A program made the position numbers and the translations under genes. Positions 54,297 to 64,000 of a DNA stretch of 64,000 nucleotides are shown in pieces; positions within the stretch are counted from its first letter, which is position 1; every line of letters starts with the position of its first letter. The DNA lies in NCBI GenBank assembly GCA_027488905.1, contig JAIYAT010000035.1, positions 496,001-560,000 on the forward strand, given 5' to 3'. The notes under the pieces were generated by a model. It made no database searches. It saw only the letters and a list, made by a program, of their open reading frames with translations, and was not told where the DNA came from. The DNA comes from Bacteroidota bacterium. Lineage in GTDB: Bacteria; Bacteroidota; Bacteroidia; UKL13-3.

Positions 54297-55373
54297 GTGA
54301 AACATTTCTTCTTATTCGTTTTCATAATGATTTCAAACCTAAATGCAATAGCACAAGATTCTGTGTCTATTGGGTTTCAAGTGAATGTGCTTAAGGGAAA
54401 TATATTGCCTCATTCGGTAGATATTAAAGCCTTAAGCTACAGCAGTCCACATGGTTTTTCAGCTACATTATTGCGCCAAAATTCAAGATCAGGAAAAAGT
54501 GAAAGGTATCCAATAAAAAGCAGAAATGGCTTAAAGATGCAATTTGTAAACTTTAACAATTCTAAACAGTTAGGCAGCGCATTCAGTATTTCAGGTTTTA
54601 CAGAACCTTTGATTGGTTCAAACCGAAAACTATTTATGAGCGCACCTATAGAATTTGGATTTGTATATGTAAGCAAAATTTATCATCCAACTCAAAACCC
54701 AGAAAACTTATTCTTTTCAACTCCCATAAGTTTTTATTTAAACGCAGGACTTCACCTTAATTTTAAACTGGGGAAACAAACCTTATTAAATGCTGGAATA
54801 CAATACCAACACATTTCTAATGGAGGTATAAAAATGCCAAATAAGGGAATGAATTTTATCACAATGAATACTGGCATCAGTTATTATTTACAAGCACCAA
54901 ATTGGCAAAAAAACAAGCCTATGGCTTCAAAAAAGTTGCAAACCAAATACTTATTTGAATCCTACCTAATTGGAAGTGCAAAAACCTTAACTGAAACAAA
55001 TGAATTGCAGCCAATTATTGGATTTCAGATTTCTTACTTAAAGCCCATTAATTTTTTTCATCACTGGATGCTTTCAACCGAAGGTGTTTATCATAGCTTT
55101 AATAAGTCCTATTTTGCTAGAAGGGGCGCGGAAATAAACCCTTGGATGCAATCTATATTAGGTGGCTACGCACTTAAAATTGGCAATACTAGTTTTCAAG
55201 TTTTACTTGGGTTACCAGTTATAAACAAAACAAGTAATGAAAAACTACTTTACCAGCGTTATGCATTGGTTCAAACCTTTAAGCAAAGGTTTTTGCTGTC
55301 GATGAGTTTAAAAGCTGAAGGCCATGTTGCTGATATATTTGACCTTCGTTTGGGGTATCGAATTACACGTTAA
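54297..55373 (+). CDS. PagL-like lipid A 3-O-deacylase (outer-membrane beta-barrel)
   Basis: The GTG at 54297 is chosen because it yields an ideal signal peptide (MKHFFLFVFIMISNLNAIAQ); a TTG at 54261 in the same frame adds an odd Cys-containing leader and an ATG at 54251 is in another frame. 358 residues. The PagL motif is clear: YQHISNGGIKMPNKGMN with H172, S174, N175 as the expected catalytic group. The rest alternates polar and hydrophobic residues in barrel strands. PagL removes the 3-O-acyl chain of lipid A at the outer membrane. The protein is longer than classical PagL (~170 aa). It ends overlapping ychF convergently by 11 bases. Two GGTTCAAACC motifs (54615, 55268). Confidence 0.72.
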   Translation: MKHFFLFVFIMISNLNAIAQDSVSIGFQVNVLKGNILPHSVDIKALSYSSPHGFSATLLRQNSRSGKSERYPIKSRNGLKMQFVNFNNSKQLGSAFSISGFTEPLIGSNRKLFMSAPIEFGFVYVSKIYHPTQNPENLFFSTPISFYLNAGLHLNFKLGKQTLLNAGIQYQHISNGGIKMPNKGMNFITMNTGISYYLQAPNWQKNKPMASKKLQTKYLFESYLIGSAKTLTETNELQPIIGFQISYLKPINFFHHWMLSTEGVYHSFNKSYFARRGAEINPWMQSILGGYALKIGNTSFQVLLGLPVINKTSNEKLLYQRYALVQTFKQRFLLSMSLKAEGHVADIFDLRLGYRITR

Positions 55374-56460
55374 ATTTAAAGTGCATTACATCGCCATCTT
55401 GCACGATATATTCTTTGCCTTCCATGCTTAATTTACCTGCTTCACGGCAAGCGGATTCACTTCCAAATTGAACATAATCAGCATAATGTATAACCTCAGC
55501 TTTGATGAATCCTCTTTCGAAATCTGTATGAATTACACCAGCAGCCTGAGGCGCTTTCCAACCTCTTTGGATCGTCCATGCACGAACTTCTTGTACACCA
55601 GCCGTAAAATAGGTAATTAAATTTAACAGTTTATAGGCAGCGCCAATCAATTTTGCAACCCCTGATTCTTCTAAGCCTAAATCATTCAAAAACGCATTAC
55701 GATCTTCAAAGCTTTCCAATTGGGCAATATCTGCTTCAATAGCCGCACTTATAATAATTACTTGAGCATTTTCTGCTTTAACTGCTTCCTTAACTTTTTC
55801 AACAAATTGGTTTCCACTTACCACCGACGCTTCATCTACATTACAAACGTACATTACTGGCTTTAAGGTAAGAAGACAAAGGTCTTCAACTTGTTTCAAA
55901 TCTTCTTCCTCGGCAGGCATGGTGCGGGCATTCAGCCCTTGTTCTAGGTGCTGTTTGAACCTATTGAGCACAAGTTCTGTTTTTGAAGCATCTTTATCGC
56001 CAGTTTTAGCGGCACGAGCCACTTTTTGCAACTTCTTATCGATAGAATCTAAATCACGCAATTGTAGTTCTGTATCAATAACATCCTTATCTCTAAGCGG
56101 ATTAACACTTCCATCCACATGAATGATGTTATCATCCTCGAAACAACGCAATACGTGAATAATAGCATCTGTTTCTCTAATATTTGCTAGGAATTGATTT
56201 CCCAATCCTTCCCCTTGGCTTGCGCCCTTTACTAAACCAGCAATGTCTACAATCTCAATGGTTGTTGGCACAATGCGGTTAGGCTTAACAAATTCTGCCA
56301 ACTTATTGATACGCAAATCAGGAACAGTAATTACACCCACATTTGGTTCTATGGTACAAAATGGAAAATTGGCTGCTTGGGCTTTTGCATTGCTTAAACA
56401 GTTAAAGAGAGTAGACTTCCCTACATTTGGAAGTCCAACGATGCCACATTGTAATGCCAT
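55363..56460 (-). CDS. ychF: Redox-regulated ATPase YchF (Obg-like)
   Basis: Ribosome-associated P-loop ATPase of the OBG family. 365 residues. Walker A GLPNVGKSTLFNCLSNAKAQAANFPFCTIEPN is recognised by its position (8-15) and the family's PNVG; EIVDIAGLVKGASQGEGLGN is switch II; YVCNVDEASV is the altered NKxE-type motif giving ATP preference; VHTDFERGFIKAEVIHYADY is the TGS-like end. The gene is 33 bases downstream of glmM. Confidence 0.96.
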   Translation of the reverse strand: MALQCGIVGLPNVGKSTLFNCLSNAKAQAANFPFCTIEPNVGVITVPDLRINKLAEFVKPNRIVPTTIEIVDIAGLVKGASQGEGLGNQFLANIRETDAIIHVLRCFEDDNIIHVDGSVNPLRDKDVIDTELQLRDLDSIDKKLQKVARAAKTGDKDASKTELVLNRFKQHLEQGLNARTMPAEEEDLKQVEDLCLLTLKPVMYVCNVDEASVVSGNQFVEKVKEAVKAENAQVIIISAAIEADIAQLESFEDRNAFLNDLGLEESGVAKLIGAAYKLLNLITYFTAGVQEVRAWTIQRGWKAPQAAGVIHTDFERGFIKAEVIHYADYVQFGSESACREAGKLSMEGKEYIVQDGDVMHFKFNV

Positions 56461-56493
56461 ATATTTTTATTAGTGCAAGTTTGAGTTTATAAA

Positions 56494-57909
56494 TTAATCT
56501 TTTAAGAATTGTTTCATATCCATGATAAGCTTTTCTGCAAGACTATTGGCAGTGGTTTCGCTTTGACTTTCGGCATAGATACGAATGATTGGTTCTGTAT
56601 TAGAGCGACGTAAATGAACCCATTCTTTATCAAATTCTATTTTTACACCGTCGATATCATTGATTGGCTGCTTATTGTATTTAGCTTTAATTTTTGCCAT
56701 TAAATCATCGATGTTAATATCTGGGGTAAGTTCAATTTTCTTCTTTGCTATAAAATAATCAGGATAACTCTCTCTAAGCATTGAGCAAATTTTATCCGAC
56801 TTAGCAAGATGAGACAGAAACAATGCAATACCTACCATTGCATCTCTTCCATAATGTAATTCAGGAAAAATGATTCCACCATTTCCTTCACCTCCAATTA
56901 CTGCATTGGTTTCCTTCATCAGTTTAACCACATTTACTTCACCAACAGCACTTGCTTGGTAGTTTCCACCAACTTTTTCTGTTACATCTCTCAGCGCTCT
57001 TGTTGAAGAAAGGTTAGAGACTGTATTTTTTTCATAACCTAGGCGGGTTAGTTTTTCTTCTGTGCTATTTCTAAGCACATAATCTGAAATAGCAACCAAG
57101 GTATATTCTTCGCCAAACATGCTACCATCTTCGCTTACCAAAGCAAGACGATCCACATCGGGGTCAACAACAATTCCAAGGTCTGCTTTATTGCGTTTTA
57201 CTTCACCAGAAATTGCCGTTAAATTTTCTGGCAGAGGCTCTGGATTGTGAGGGAAACGACCATCTGGTGTGCAATATATTTCTATAATATCATCAACACC
57301 CAAAGCTTTTAATAAGGCAGGCACTGCAATGCCTCCAGTTGAGTTTACAGCATCCACTACCACCTTAAATTTTGCTTCTTTGATGGCTTTGGTATCTACT
57401 AAATCAATCGCCAAAATTGCTTCAATGTGTTTTTGAATATAAGAATCGTCTTGGGTATAGGAACCTAATTCATCAACTTCTGCAAAATCAATTTTATTTC
57501 CATCAGCTAAAGAAAGAATTTCTTTACCAACTTCGTCTGAAATAAACTCCCCTTTTGCATTTAATAGTTTTAGGGCATTCCATTGCTTAGGGTTGTGACT
57601 TGCAGTTAGGATAATTCCACCATTTGCATTTTCCATAACAACTGCCATTTCAACGGTTGGGGTAGTACTTAAACCTAGGTCGATTACATCAACACCCATT
57701 CCAATGAGTGTTCCTGTAACTAATCTATTTACCATATCACCGCTTAAGCGGGCATCTCTGCCTACTACGATTTTGCAATCACTTTTATTTTGCTTCATTA
57801 AATAAGCAAAAGCGGCGGTATATTTAACCACATCACCTGGGGTAAGTGAATCACCGGCTTTACCACCTATGGTACCTCTGATTCCGGAAATTGATTTAAT
57901 TAGTGTCAA
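56494..57909 (-). CDS. glmM: Phosphoglucosamine mutase
   Basis: Converts glucosamine-6-phosphate to glucosamine-1-phosphate for UDP-GlcNAc synthesis. It starts with TTG (57909); the N-terminus MTLIKSISGIRGTIGG matches relatives, so the start is credible. Motifs: active-site serine loop LTASHNPKQWNALK (S104), metal-binding DPDVDRLALV, GEGNGGIIFPELHYGRDAM, and phosphate-binding RRSNTEPIIRIYAES at the C-terminus. 471 residues. The DPDVDRL and RSNTEP forms are those of the Bacteroidota GlmM, though phosphomannomutase activity cannot be excluded. Confidence 0.9.
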   Translation of the reverse strand: MTLIKSISGIRGTIGGKAGDSLTPGDVVKYTAAFAYLMKQNKSDCKIVVGRDARLSGDMVNRLVTGTLIGMGVDVIDLGLSTTPTVEMAVVMENANGGIILTASHNPKQWNALKLLNAKGEFISDEVGKEILSLADGNKIDFAEVDELGSYTQDDSYIQKHIEAILAIDLVDTKAIKEAKFKVVVDAVNSTGGIAVPALLKALGVDDIIEIYCTPDGRFPHNPEPLPENLTAISGEVKRNKADLGIVVDPDVDRLALVSEDGSMFGEEYTLVAISDYVLRNSTEEKLTRLGYEKNTVSNLSSTRALRDVTEKVGGNYQASAVGEVNVVKLMKETNAVIGGEGNGGIIFPELHYGRDAMVGIALFLSHLAKSDKICSMLRESYPDYFIAKKKIELTPDINIDDLMAKIKAKYNKQPINDIDGVKIEFDKEWVHLRRSNTEPIIRIYAESQSETTANSLAEKLIMDMKQFLKD

Positions 57910-57979
57910 AATATTTTAAAATTTGGGCACGCGAAAATAGGCTTACATTTTAATAATAAGAAACTACACCCTAAAAAGC

Positions 57980-59692
57980 TTAAAAATCATACTGCCTATC
58001 ATTGATATTCAAACGAATGCCAAAAGTAAAATAGAAAGAATTCATTTCATAAATAGCCAAAGCAGAGTTTATTTTCCTCAGCCCAAGGCGCATATCTATG
58101 AATAAATTGTGTTTTAACATGTATGAACCTATGAGCTCACCTGTAATAAAGGTTGTAGCAACACCTTGCCCAATGAAGTTATTGTACTCACCTGAAGTAT
58201 GAATGTCATAATCTTTTCTTGGATCCTTACCCCAATTACTCCCATTTGAGTCGTTTCCATATTTGGCAAAAATTAGTTTGCCAGTAATAAACAATTTGTT
58301 AACTGGTTGGTAACGAGCAATACCAATGTACTCATAAAAATTTGCCCCATAAGGGTGAGCTAGGTTCTGACCAAAATTACTTAAGCTTTGGTAGGTATTA
58401 TAAGATGCATACAAAAAAGGCCTTGCAAAATTGAATTCGCCTTGCAGGTCAAAATTTTGAATACCAGCAACATCAATAATTTTTAAACCAATTTGACCTC
58501 CATATTTATTATGCATCCATCCATTTCTAGCCAAAAGCTGCTTAATCACAAACTCAGTTAAAACAACTTGTCCGTATAAAGAAAAATGCTTTAAGAAATT
58601 ATATTTATAGTTGAACCCAATGATGCTTTTGTCAACACTGTTGAGTCCATTTTCTACTGATTTATAAAAAATTACAGGATTGAGATAATTTGGTTCAAAC
58701 CCTGAGTTTACATATCCGCTGTCTCTATTAAACAAAATGGTTTCAAAAAGTCCGATGTTAAAATTTTTACCTAAATTTAGACTCAGATGATGCGTTGCCA
58801 TATAATGCCTAGGTTGTATTCCTCTTTGAAGCAAATTATCAAAAGTTCTTTCCCTTAATTCTCCCCAAATATTAGTATAATTTAGTCGCCAAACGCGTGT
58901 GTTTAATCTAAGGTTTAAGTATTCAGGATGGTTATTTCCTAAAATCATACTTCGGTAACCATCCCCAATAAAATTGGTAGTGTGTCCGAATTGCAAATCC
59001 ATATATTTATTAATGCTTCCTGTAACATAAGCATGGCTTAAGAAATAGTCAAATGTTTTAGCATCAGGATTCGATTTATAGAAGTTTACATAAGGTATTG
59101 TATAATCAGGATACTGAAAAGCCTTTTCTACCCAGCTATAATTTCGAATCACCTCATCGCTTACTTGGGTATAAAATCCAATGTTATTACCTATATTTCC
59201 TCTAATTTCTATCCCCCTATTGTTAATCATGGCAGGTTTACCACCCGGGTTCATTTCTGTAGATTGCTGCATCAAAAGAACTGGATTTACCACCAAATTA
59301 AAATCAGGAATTTGTACGCTATACATTGCTGCCTTCCTTTTATAAAACGTGTTTAAAATACTTCGCTTGGAAGAAGAAGACTCTTGGTTGCTCCATTCGA
59401 AATTATCATTGATTAGATAAGCCAAGTTTGCATAATCCTGCGTACTTAGTGAAATTTTACTTACAGGAAAACTATCCACATAATTTGCAATTGCTTTTCT
59501 CCTATAACTTTTTAAAGTGGTATGAAAGTAATCATTTGCCAAGGCTCCACTTTTTATTTCAAACCTATCAAGAAGATGGTCTGTTAGTCCACCAGACCTT
59601 GTATAGGTATGTTGAGAAAAACTAGTATTTACTTGCAGACTTGAAATAAAAAGTAACAATAAAATAGCTTTTGGAAGAATTCTGATTTTCAT
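57980..59692 (-). CDS. RemB/Wzi-like outer-membrane beta-barrel protein
   Basis: 570-residue exported protein with signal peptide MKIRILPKAILLLLFISSLQVNTSFSQ-like (cleavage after SQ). Residues about 120-570 show alternating strand patterns of a barrel; FGHTTNFIGDGYRSMIL and LNTRVWRLNYTNIWGEL resemble the block in gliding protein RemB and the capsule-assembly Wzi family. The last residues NDRQYDF end in an aromatic residue, as barrels do. It may bind surface polysaccharide. It is divergent from ligA. A GGTTCAAACC motif is at 58692-58701. Confidence 0.65.
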   Translation of the reverse strand: MKIRILPKAILLLLFISSLQVNTSFSQHTYTRSGGLTDHLLDRFEIKSGALANDYFHTTLKSYRRKAIANYVDSFPVSKISLSTQDYANLAYLINDNFEWSNQESSSSKRSILNTFYKRKAAMYSVQIPDFNLVVNPVLLMQQSTEMNPGGKPAMINNRGIEIRGNIGNNIGFYTQVSDEVIRNYSWVEKAFQYPDYTIPYVNFYKSNPDAKTFDYFLSHAYVTGSINKYMDLQFGHTTNFIGDGYRSMILGNNHPEYLNLRLNTRVWRLNYTNIWGELRERTFDNLLQRGIQPRHYMATHHLSLNLGKNFNIGLFETILFNRDSGYVNSGFEPNYLNPVIFYKSVENGLNSVDKSIIGFNYKYNFLKHFSLYGQVVLTEFVIKQLLARNGWMHNKYGGQIGLKIIDVAGIQNFDLQGEFNFARPFLYASYNTYQSLSNFGQNLAHPYGANFYEYIGIARYQPVNKLFITGKLIFAKYGNDSNGSNWGKDPRKDYDIHTSGEYNNFIGQGVATTFITGELIGSYMLKHNLFIDMRLGLRKINSALAIYEMNSFYFTFGIRLNINDRQYDF

Positions 59693-59741
59693 CTTTCAAA
59701 AATGAAGATTGTTGTCCACATTATTGATATTAAAATAGTAA

Positions 59742-61847
<2,106 letters not shown>

Positions 61848-61894
61848 GAAAAACAAGTCTTCTTCAAAGGTTCGCACCAATTTTAGGAAACTGA

Positions 61895-62440
61895 TTATTT
61901 ACCAGAATTGTAAACAAAAAACGAGAACGTGCTTTGCCCATAGGTTTTACTTTTCTCAAAACCTTTTACAAAACTTAAATCTTGCAAGGTAGCATGTTCA
62001 ACAATGGCCAAGCCACCTTCTTTTAAATGGGCACTGCTACAAATGGTTTGAGCCAACAAAGCTATTTGGGATAAGGCATAAGGCGGGTCTGCAAAAATAA
62101 TGTCATATTGCATTTTGTTTTGGTTCAAAAAGGCAAATGCATCCTGCTTCCTAGCCATTATTTGGTTCAAACCGAAACCTTTAGACGCTTGTTTGATAAA
62201 ATTAATGCACCCAAAGTCTTGGTCGATACTTATTACTTCTGCCGCACCTCTAGAAGCAAATTCGAAACTTAAGTTGCCAGTGCCAGCAAATAAATCTAAA
62301 ACCTGAATTCCGGATAAAGTTAATCTTGAATCAAGCATGTTAAATAAACTCTCTTTTGCTCTATCTGTAGTTGGCCTAACGGGTAATCCTTTGGGAGGCT
62401 GAATTAATAAGCCGCTTTTTTCACCTCCAATTATTCGCAC
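61895..62440 (-). CDS. rsmD: 16S rRNA (guanine966-N2)-methyltransferase RsmD
   Basis: SAM-dependent methyltransferase of 16S rRNA G966. 181 residues. It begins with GTG (62440) at MRIIGGEKSGLLIQPPKG, as the family does, and overlaps the DUF3822 stop by 10 bases. Motifs: RPTTDRAKESLFNML, VLDLFAGTGNLSFEFASRGA (SAM site) and the catalytic IIFADPPYALS. A GGTTCAAACC motif is at 62164-62173. Confidence 0.95.
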   Translation of the reverse strand: MRIIGGEKSGLLIQPPKGLPVRPTTDRAKESLFNMLDSRLTLSGIQVLDLFAGTGNLSFEFASRGAAEVISIDQDFGCINFIKQASKGFGLNQIMARKQDAFAFLNQNKMQYDIIFADPPYALSQIALLAQTICSSAHLKEGGLAIVEHATLQDLSFVKGFEKSKTYGQSTFSFFVYNSGK

Positions 62441-63285
62441 AATATTGCAGCAGATTCTGTGAAAAATTGATATTCTGCAAACTCTTTAAAACTGATAGGA
62501 TAAGTGAAGTTCTTTGGTTTTATAGCAAACTGCACGCTCCTAACATATTTAGTTAATAAATTTTGCAGTGAAGGCAAAGTTGGTGAATTGCCATAAATGA
62601 CAACATCGCAAGCATGAGAAATTTGAAGTTGTTCTGCTGAAGCCAACAAGAAATAAACTATTTCTGTTTCACTTTCAAAATCAAATGTATTATAAAAACG
62701 AATTTGCTTATCAATGTTTAACAATTCGAAATATCCGGGATGAATATGCAAGTGCAACTTATTTGCGGCCTCAGAGAATTGCTGATGCTCTACTGCTTTA
62801 ATAAACAACAAAGAGCCATGGTAAACATCAACCATTGGCATGTTGAAACGAATTAACTTAACCAATTCATTTCTTACATTAAACAAAACCGCAGTTTGCT
62901 GAACATGCATTTTGCAATAAAGCACTTGAGAGTTTGGCAACAAATGATGGTTCAATTGGTAATAACTTTCCGTTTCAACCACGTTAAGCAAGGCATCTGG
63001 CACCAAAGTGCAATTTTTATCAGAAATAACAACCTTTCTTTCTTTATACTTAACCTTAAGTTCCTCCATCAAGGGAAGAATAGATTTAAGTTCATCATAG
63101 CTGAGCTGCAAAACATTATGATGAATGCCCGAAAAAACCTTCATTTCAAGGATTTGCTTGGCAATTGGATCAAACGTAACAGTGCTAATATGGTTGGGTG
63201 AGAAAAAGAGAATATTCGTCAACCTTTGGTTATCAGCTGAATGATATTGATTATCAGAATATGTTTTGATGTTTATGGATTGCAC
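62431..63285 (-). CDS. DUF3822 family protein
   Basis: 284-residue cytoplasmic protein of unknown function, conserved next to rsmD in Bacteroidota. It starts with GTG (63285), since no ATG occurs early. The visible pattern, NQRLTNILFFSPNHIST, KERKVVISDKNCTLVPDALL, FNMPMVDVYHGSLLFIKAVEH, LHIHPGYFELLNID and VIYGNSPTLPSLQNLL, suggests an ASKHA-like (actin/hexokinase) fold. No catalytic site can be named. Its stop overlaps the rsmD start. Confidence 0.85.
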   Translation of the reverse strand: MQSINIKTYSDNQYHSADNQRLTNILFFSPNHISTVTFDPIAKQILEMKVFSGIHHNVLQLSYDELKSILPLMEELKVKYKERKVVISDKNCTLVPDALLNVVETESYYQLNHHLLPNSQVLYCKMHVQQTAVLFNVRNELVKLIRFNMPMVDVYHGSLLFIKAVEHQQFSEAANKLHLHIHPGYFELLNIDKQIRFYNTFDFESETEIVYFLLASAEQLQISHACDVVIYGNSPTLPSLQNLLTKYVRSVQFAIKPKNFTYPISFKEFAEYQFFTESAAILCE

Positions 63286-63338
63286 AATATTTCCTTCTTA
63301 CTTTCGCAAAGTAGTAAAACCAATACAAATAAAGAAAA

Positions 63339-63776
63339 GTGCAAGCATTTATCCCACAAAATCCAAATTTTGAGCAAATGATTAAAGACAAAATGGCTCA
63401 AAATCATTTCATGAATCATCTTGGGTTCAAACCTACCTTTATTGAGGCTGCTAAAGTCATTGGAATATTAGAAGTTAAGCCAGAACACAAACAACAAATA
63501 GGTTTTTTACATGGAGGTGTTACCGCTACCTTAGCAGATTTAGCTGCAGGATTTGCGGCTTTTACCTTGGTAAAAGAAGGTCAGACGCTAGTAACCATTG
63601 AAATGAAAGTTTCTTATCTCAACCCTGGTGTTGGAAGCCATGCTAAGGCCATTGGAAGTGTAGTTAAAATTGGCCAGAAAATGGCATTTGCGGAAGCAGA
63701 AATCTATTCTATTAACAATGATATAGAAACATTAATTGCCAAAAGCTCTGCAACTTATGCCATTCTAGATATTTAA
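63339..63776 (+). CDS. PaaI-type hotdog thioesterase
   Basis: Acyl-CoA thioesterase-like hotdog-fold protein of 145 residues. It starts with GTG (63339), giving the family's N-terminus FIPQNPNFEQMI; the next ATG at 63378 would cut it. QQIGFLHGGVTATLADLAAGFAAFT is the hotdog active-site helix (GG..aTLaDxAxG), followed by TIEMKVSYLNPGVGSHAKAIG. The substrate is unknown. It is divergent from DUF3822, with both start codons GTG. A GGTTCAAACC motif is at 63424-63433. Confidence 0.88.
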   Translation: MQAFIPQNPNFEQMIKDKMAQNHFMNHLGFKPTFIEAAKVIGILEVKPEHKQQIGFLHGGVTATLADLAAGFAAFTLVKEGQTLVTIEMKVSYLNPGVGSHAKAIGSVVKIGQKMAFAEAEIYSINNDIETLIAKSSATYAILDI

Positions 63777-64000
63777 TCATTTCTTCCATTTTATACCACA
63801 GCCAATTGCTTTGGTAACCGGATTTAAGATTGGCTTTCCATTCAAGAAGGCATCAAGTGCATTCTCAAGGTATTTTTCTTTTACCAATTTAGCATCTTCA
63901 AAGTTATCGTCTATTGCACCAATGTAAATCACATTTCTATTGGCATCCAATACATAAACATGCGGTGTTCGCATGGCGCCATAAGCTTTTGCAATGGCTT
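63777..64000 (-). CDS. Thioredoxin-like (redoxin) family protein, C-terminal part
   Basis: Only the last ~74 codons are in the window; the frame is open to base 64000 (AIAKAYGAMRTPHVYV). The piece matches the C-terminal part of Bacteroidota redoxin/peroxiredoxin-like proteins: RTPHVYVLDANRNVIYIGAIDD, with the cis-Pro loop TPHVY, and the tail VTKAIGCGIKWKK. The CxxC region would lie beyond the window end. Its stop codon begins one base after the thioesterase stop codon ends (convergent). Confidence 0.85.
   Translation of the reverse strand, partial: AIAKAYGAMRTPHVYVLDANRNVIYIGAIDDNFEDAKLVKEKYLENALDAFLNGKPILNPVTKAIGCGIKWKK

Overview
The window is AT-rich and gene-dense and comes from a member of the Bacteroidota. 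The evidence is the set of type IX secretion (T9SS) C-terminal sorting domains, the FISUMP lipoproteins, a RemB/Wzi-like barrel, DUF5683 and DUF3822 families, the parA-parB-DUF5683-dapB-lepB gene order, the long Bacteroidota form of LepB, and weak ribosome-binding sites with TTTG / TAnnTTTG-type promoters. I cannot place it below phylum; no rRNA is present.

Layout. 1-8.4 kb: a uvrA cut by the window edge, pyruvate carboxylase with a coupled small secreted protein, and a GT2 plus GT39-like glycosyltransferase pair. 8.4-23 kb: secreted and envelope genes: a CxxCH/Reeler-like T9SS protein, a vWA-LRR protein, an orphan propeller-type LytS histidine kinase, a TsdA-like dihaem lipoprotein, an arylsulfotransferase-like propeller, and a 1947-residue beta-helix T9SS protein built of three modules that start exactly 574 residues apart. 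23.3-34.3 kb: housekeeping genes: lepB, dapB, DUF5683, parB, parA, a metallo-beta-lactamase-fold hydrolase, ald, tsaE and proline dehydrogenase on the minus strand, then aroB-aroA on the plus strand. A DnaA box and parS-like half sites lie upstream of the par operon.

34.4-46.5 kb is the accessory region: an F420-reductase-like protein, two FISUMP lipoproteins, a HepT/MntA toxin-antitoxin pair, a CAP-domain lipoprotein, then four minus-strand single-gene units (Sel1-repeat protein, small unknown protein, SIR2-like protein, DUF262/HNH protein). Each unit has its own pair of matched inverted ends starting GTTA, as integron gene cassettes do; no integrase is visible. A dead N-terminal fragment of a type I restriction subunit (hsdR) lies among them. 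The region ends with a 24-copy 22-bp tandem array and two tRNA genes (Gly-GCC, Leu-TAA). 46.8-64 kb returns to core genes: mutS, trhO, a VPS10/sortilin-like T9SS protein, a PagL-like deacylase, ychF, glmM, a RemB-like barrel, ligA, rsmD with DUF3822, a PaaI-type thioesterase and a thioredoxin-like gene cut by the window end.

The most unusual window-wide signal is a near-palindromic 10-mer, GGTTCAAACC. It occurs exactly 20 times, 18 of them inside genes and in all three reading frames, where about 0.1 would be expected by chance. It has no exact copy in the accessory region between 33.87 and 45.43 kb. It behaves like a HIP1-type or DNA-uptake-type genomic signature and I know of no description of it.
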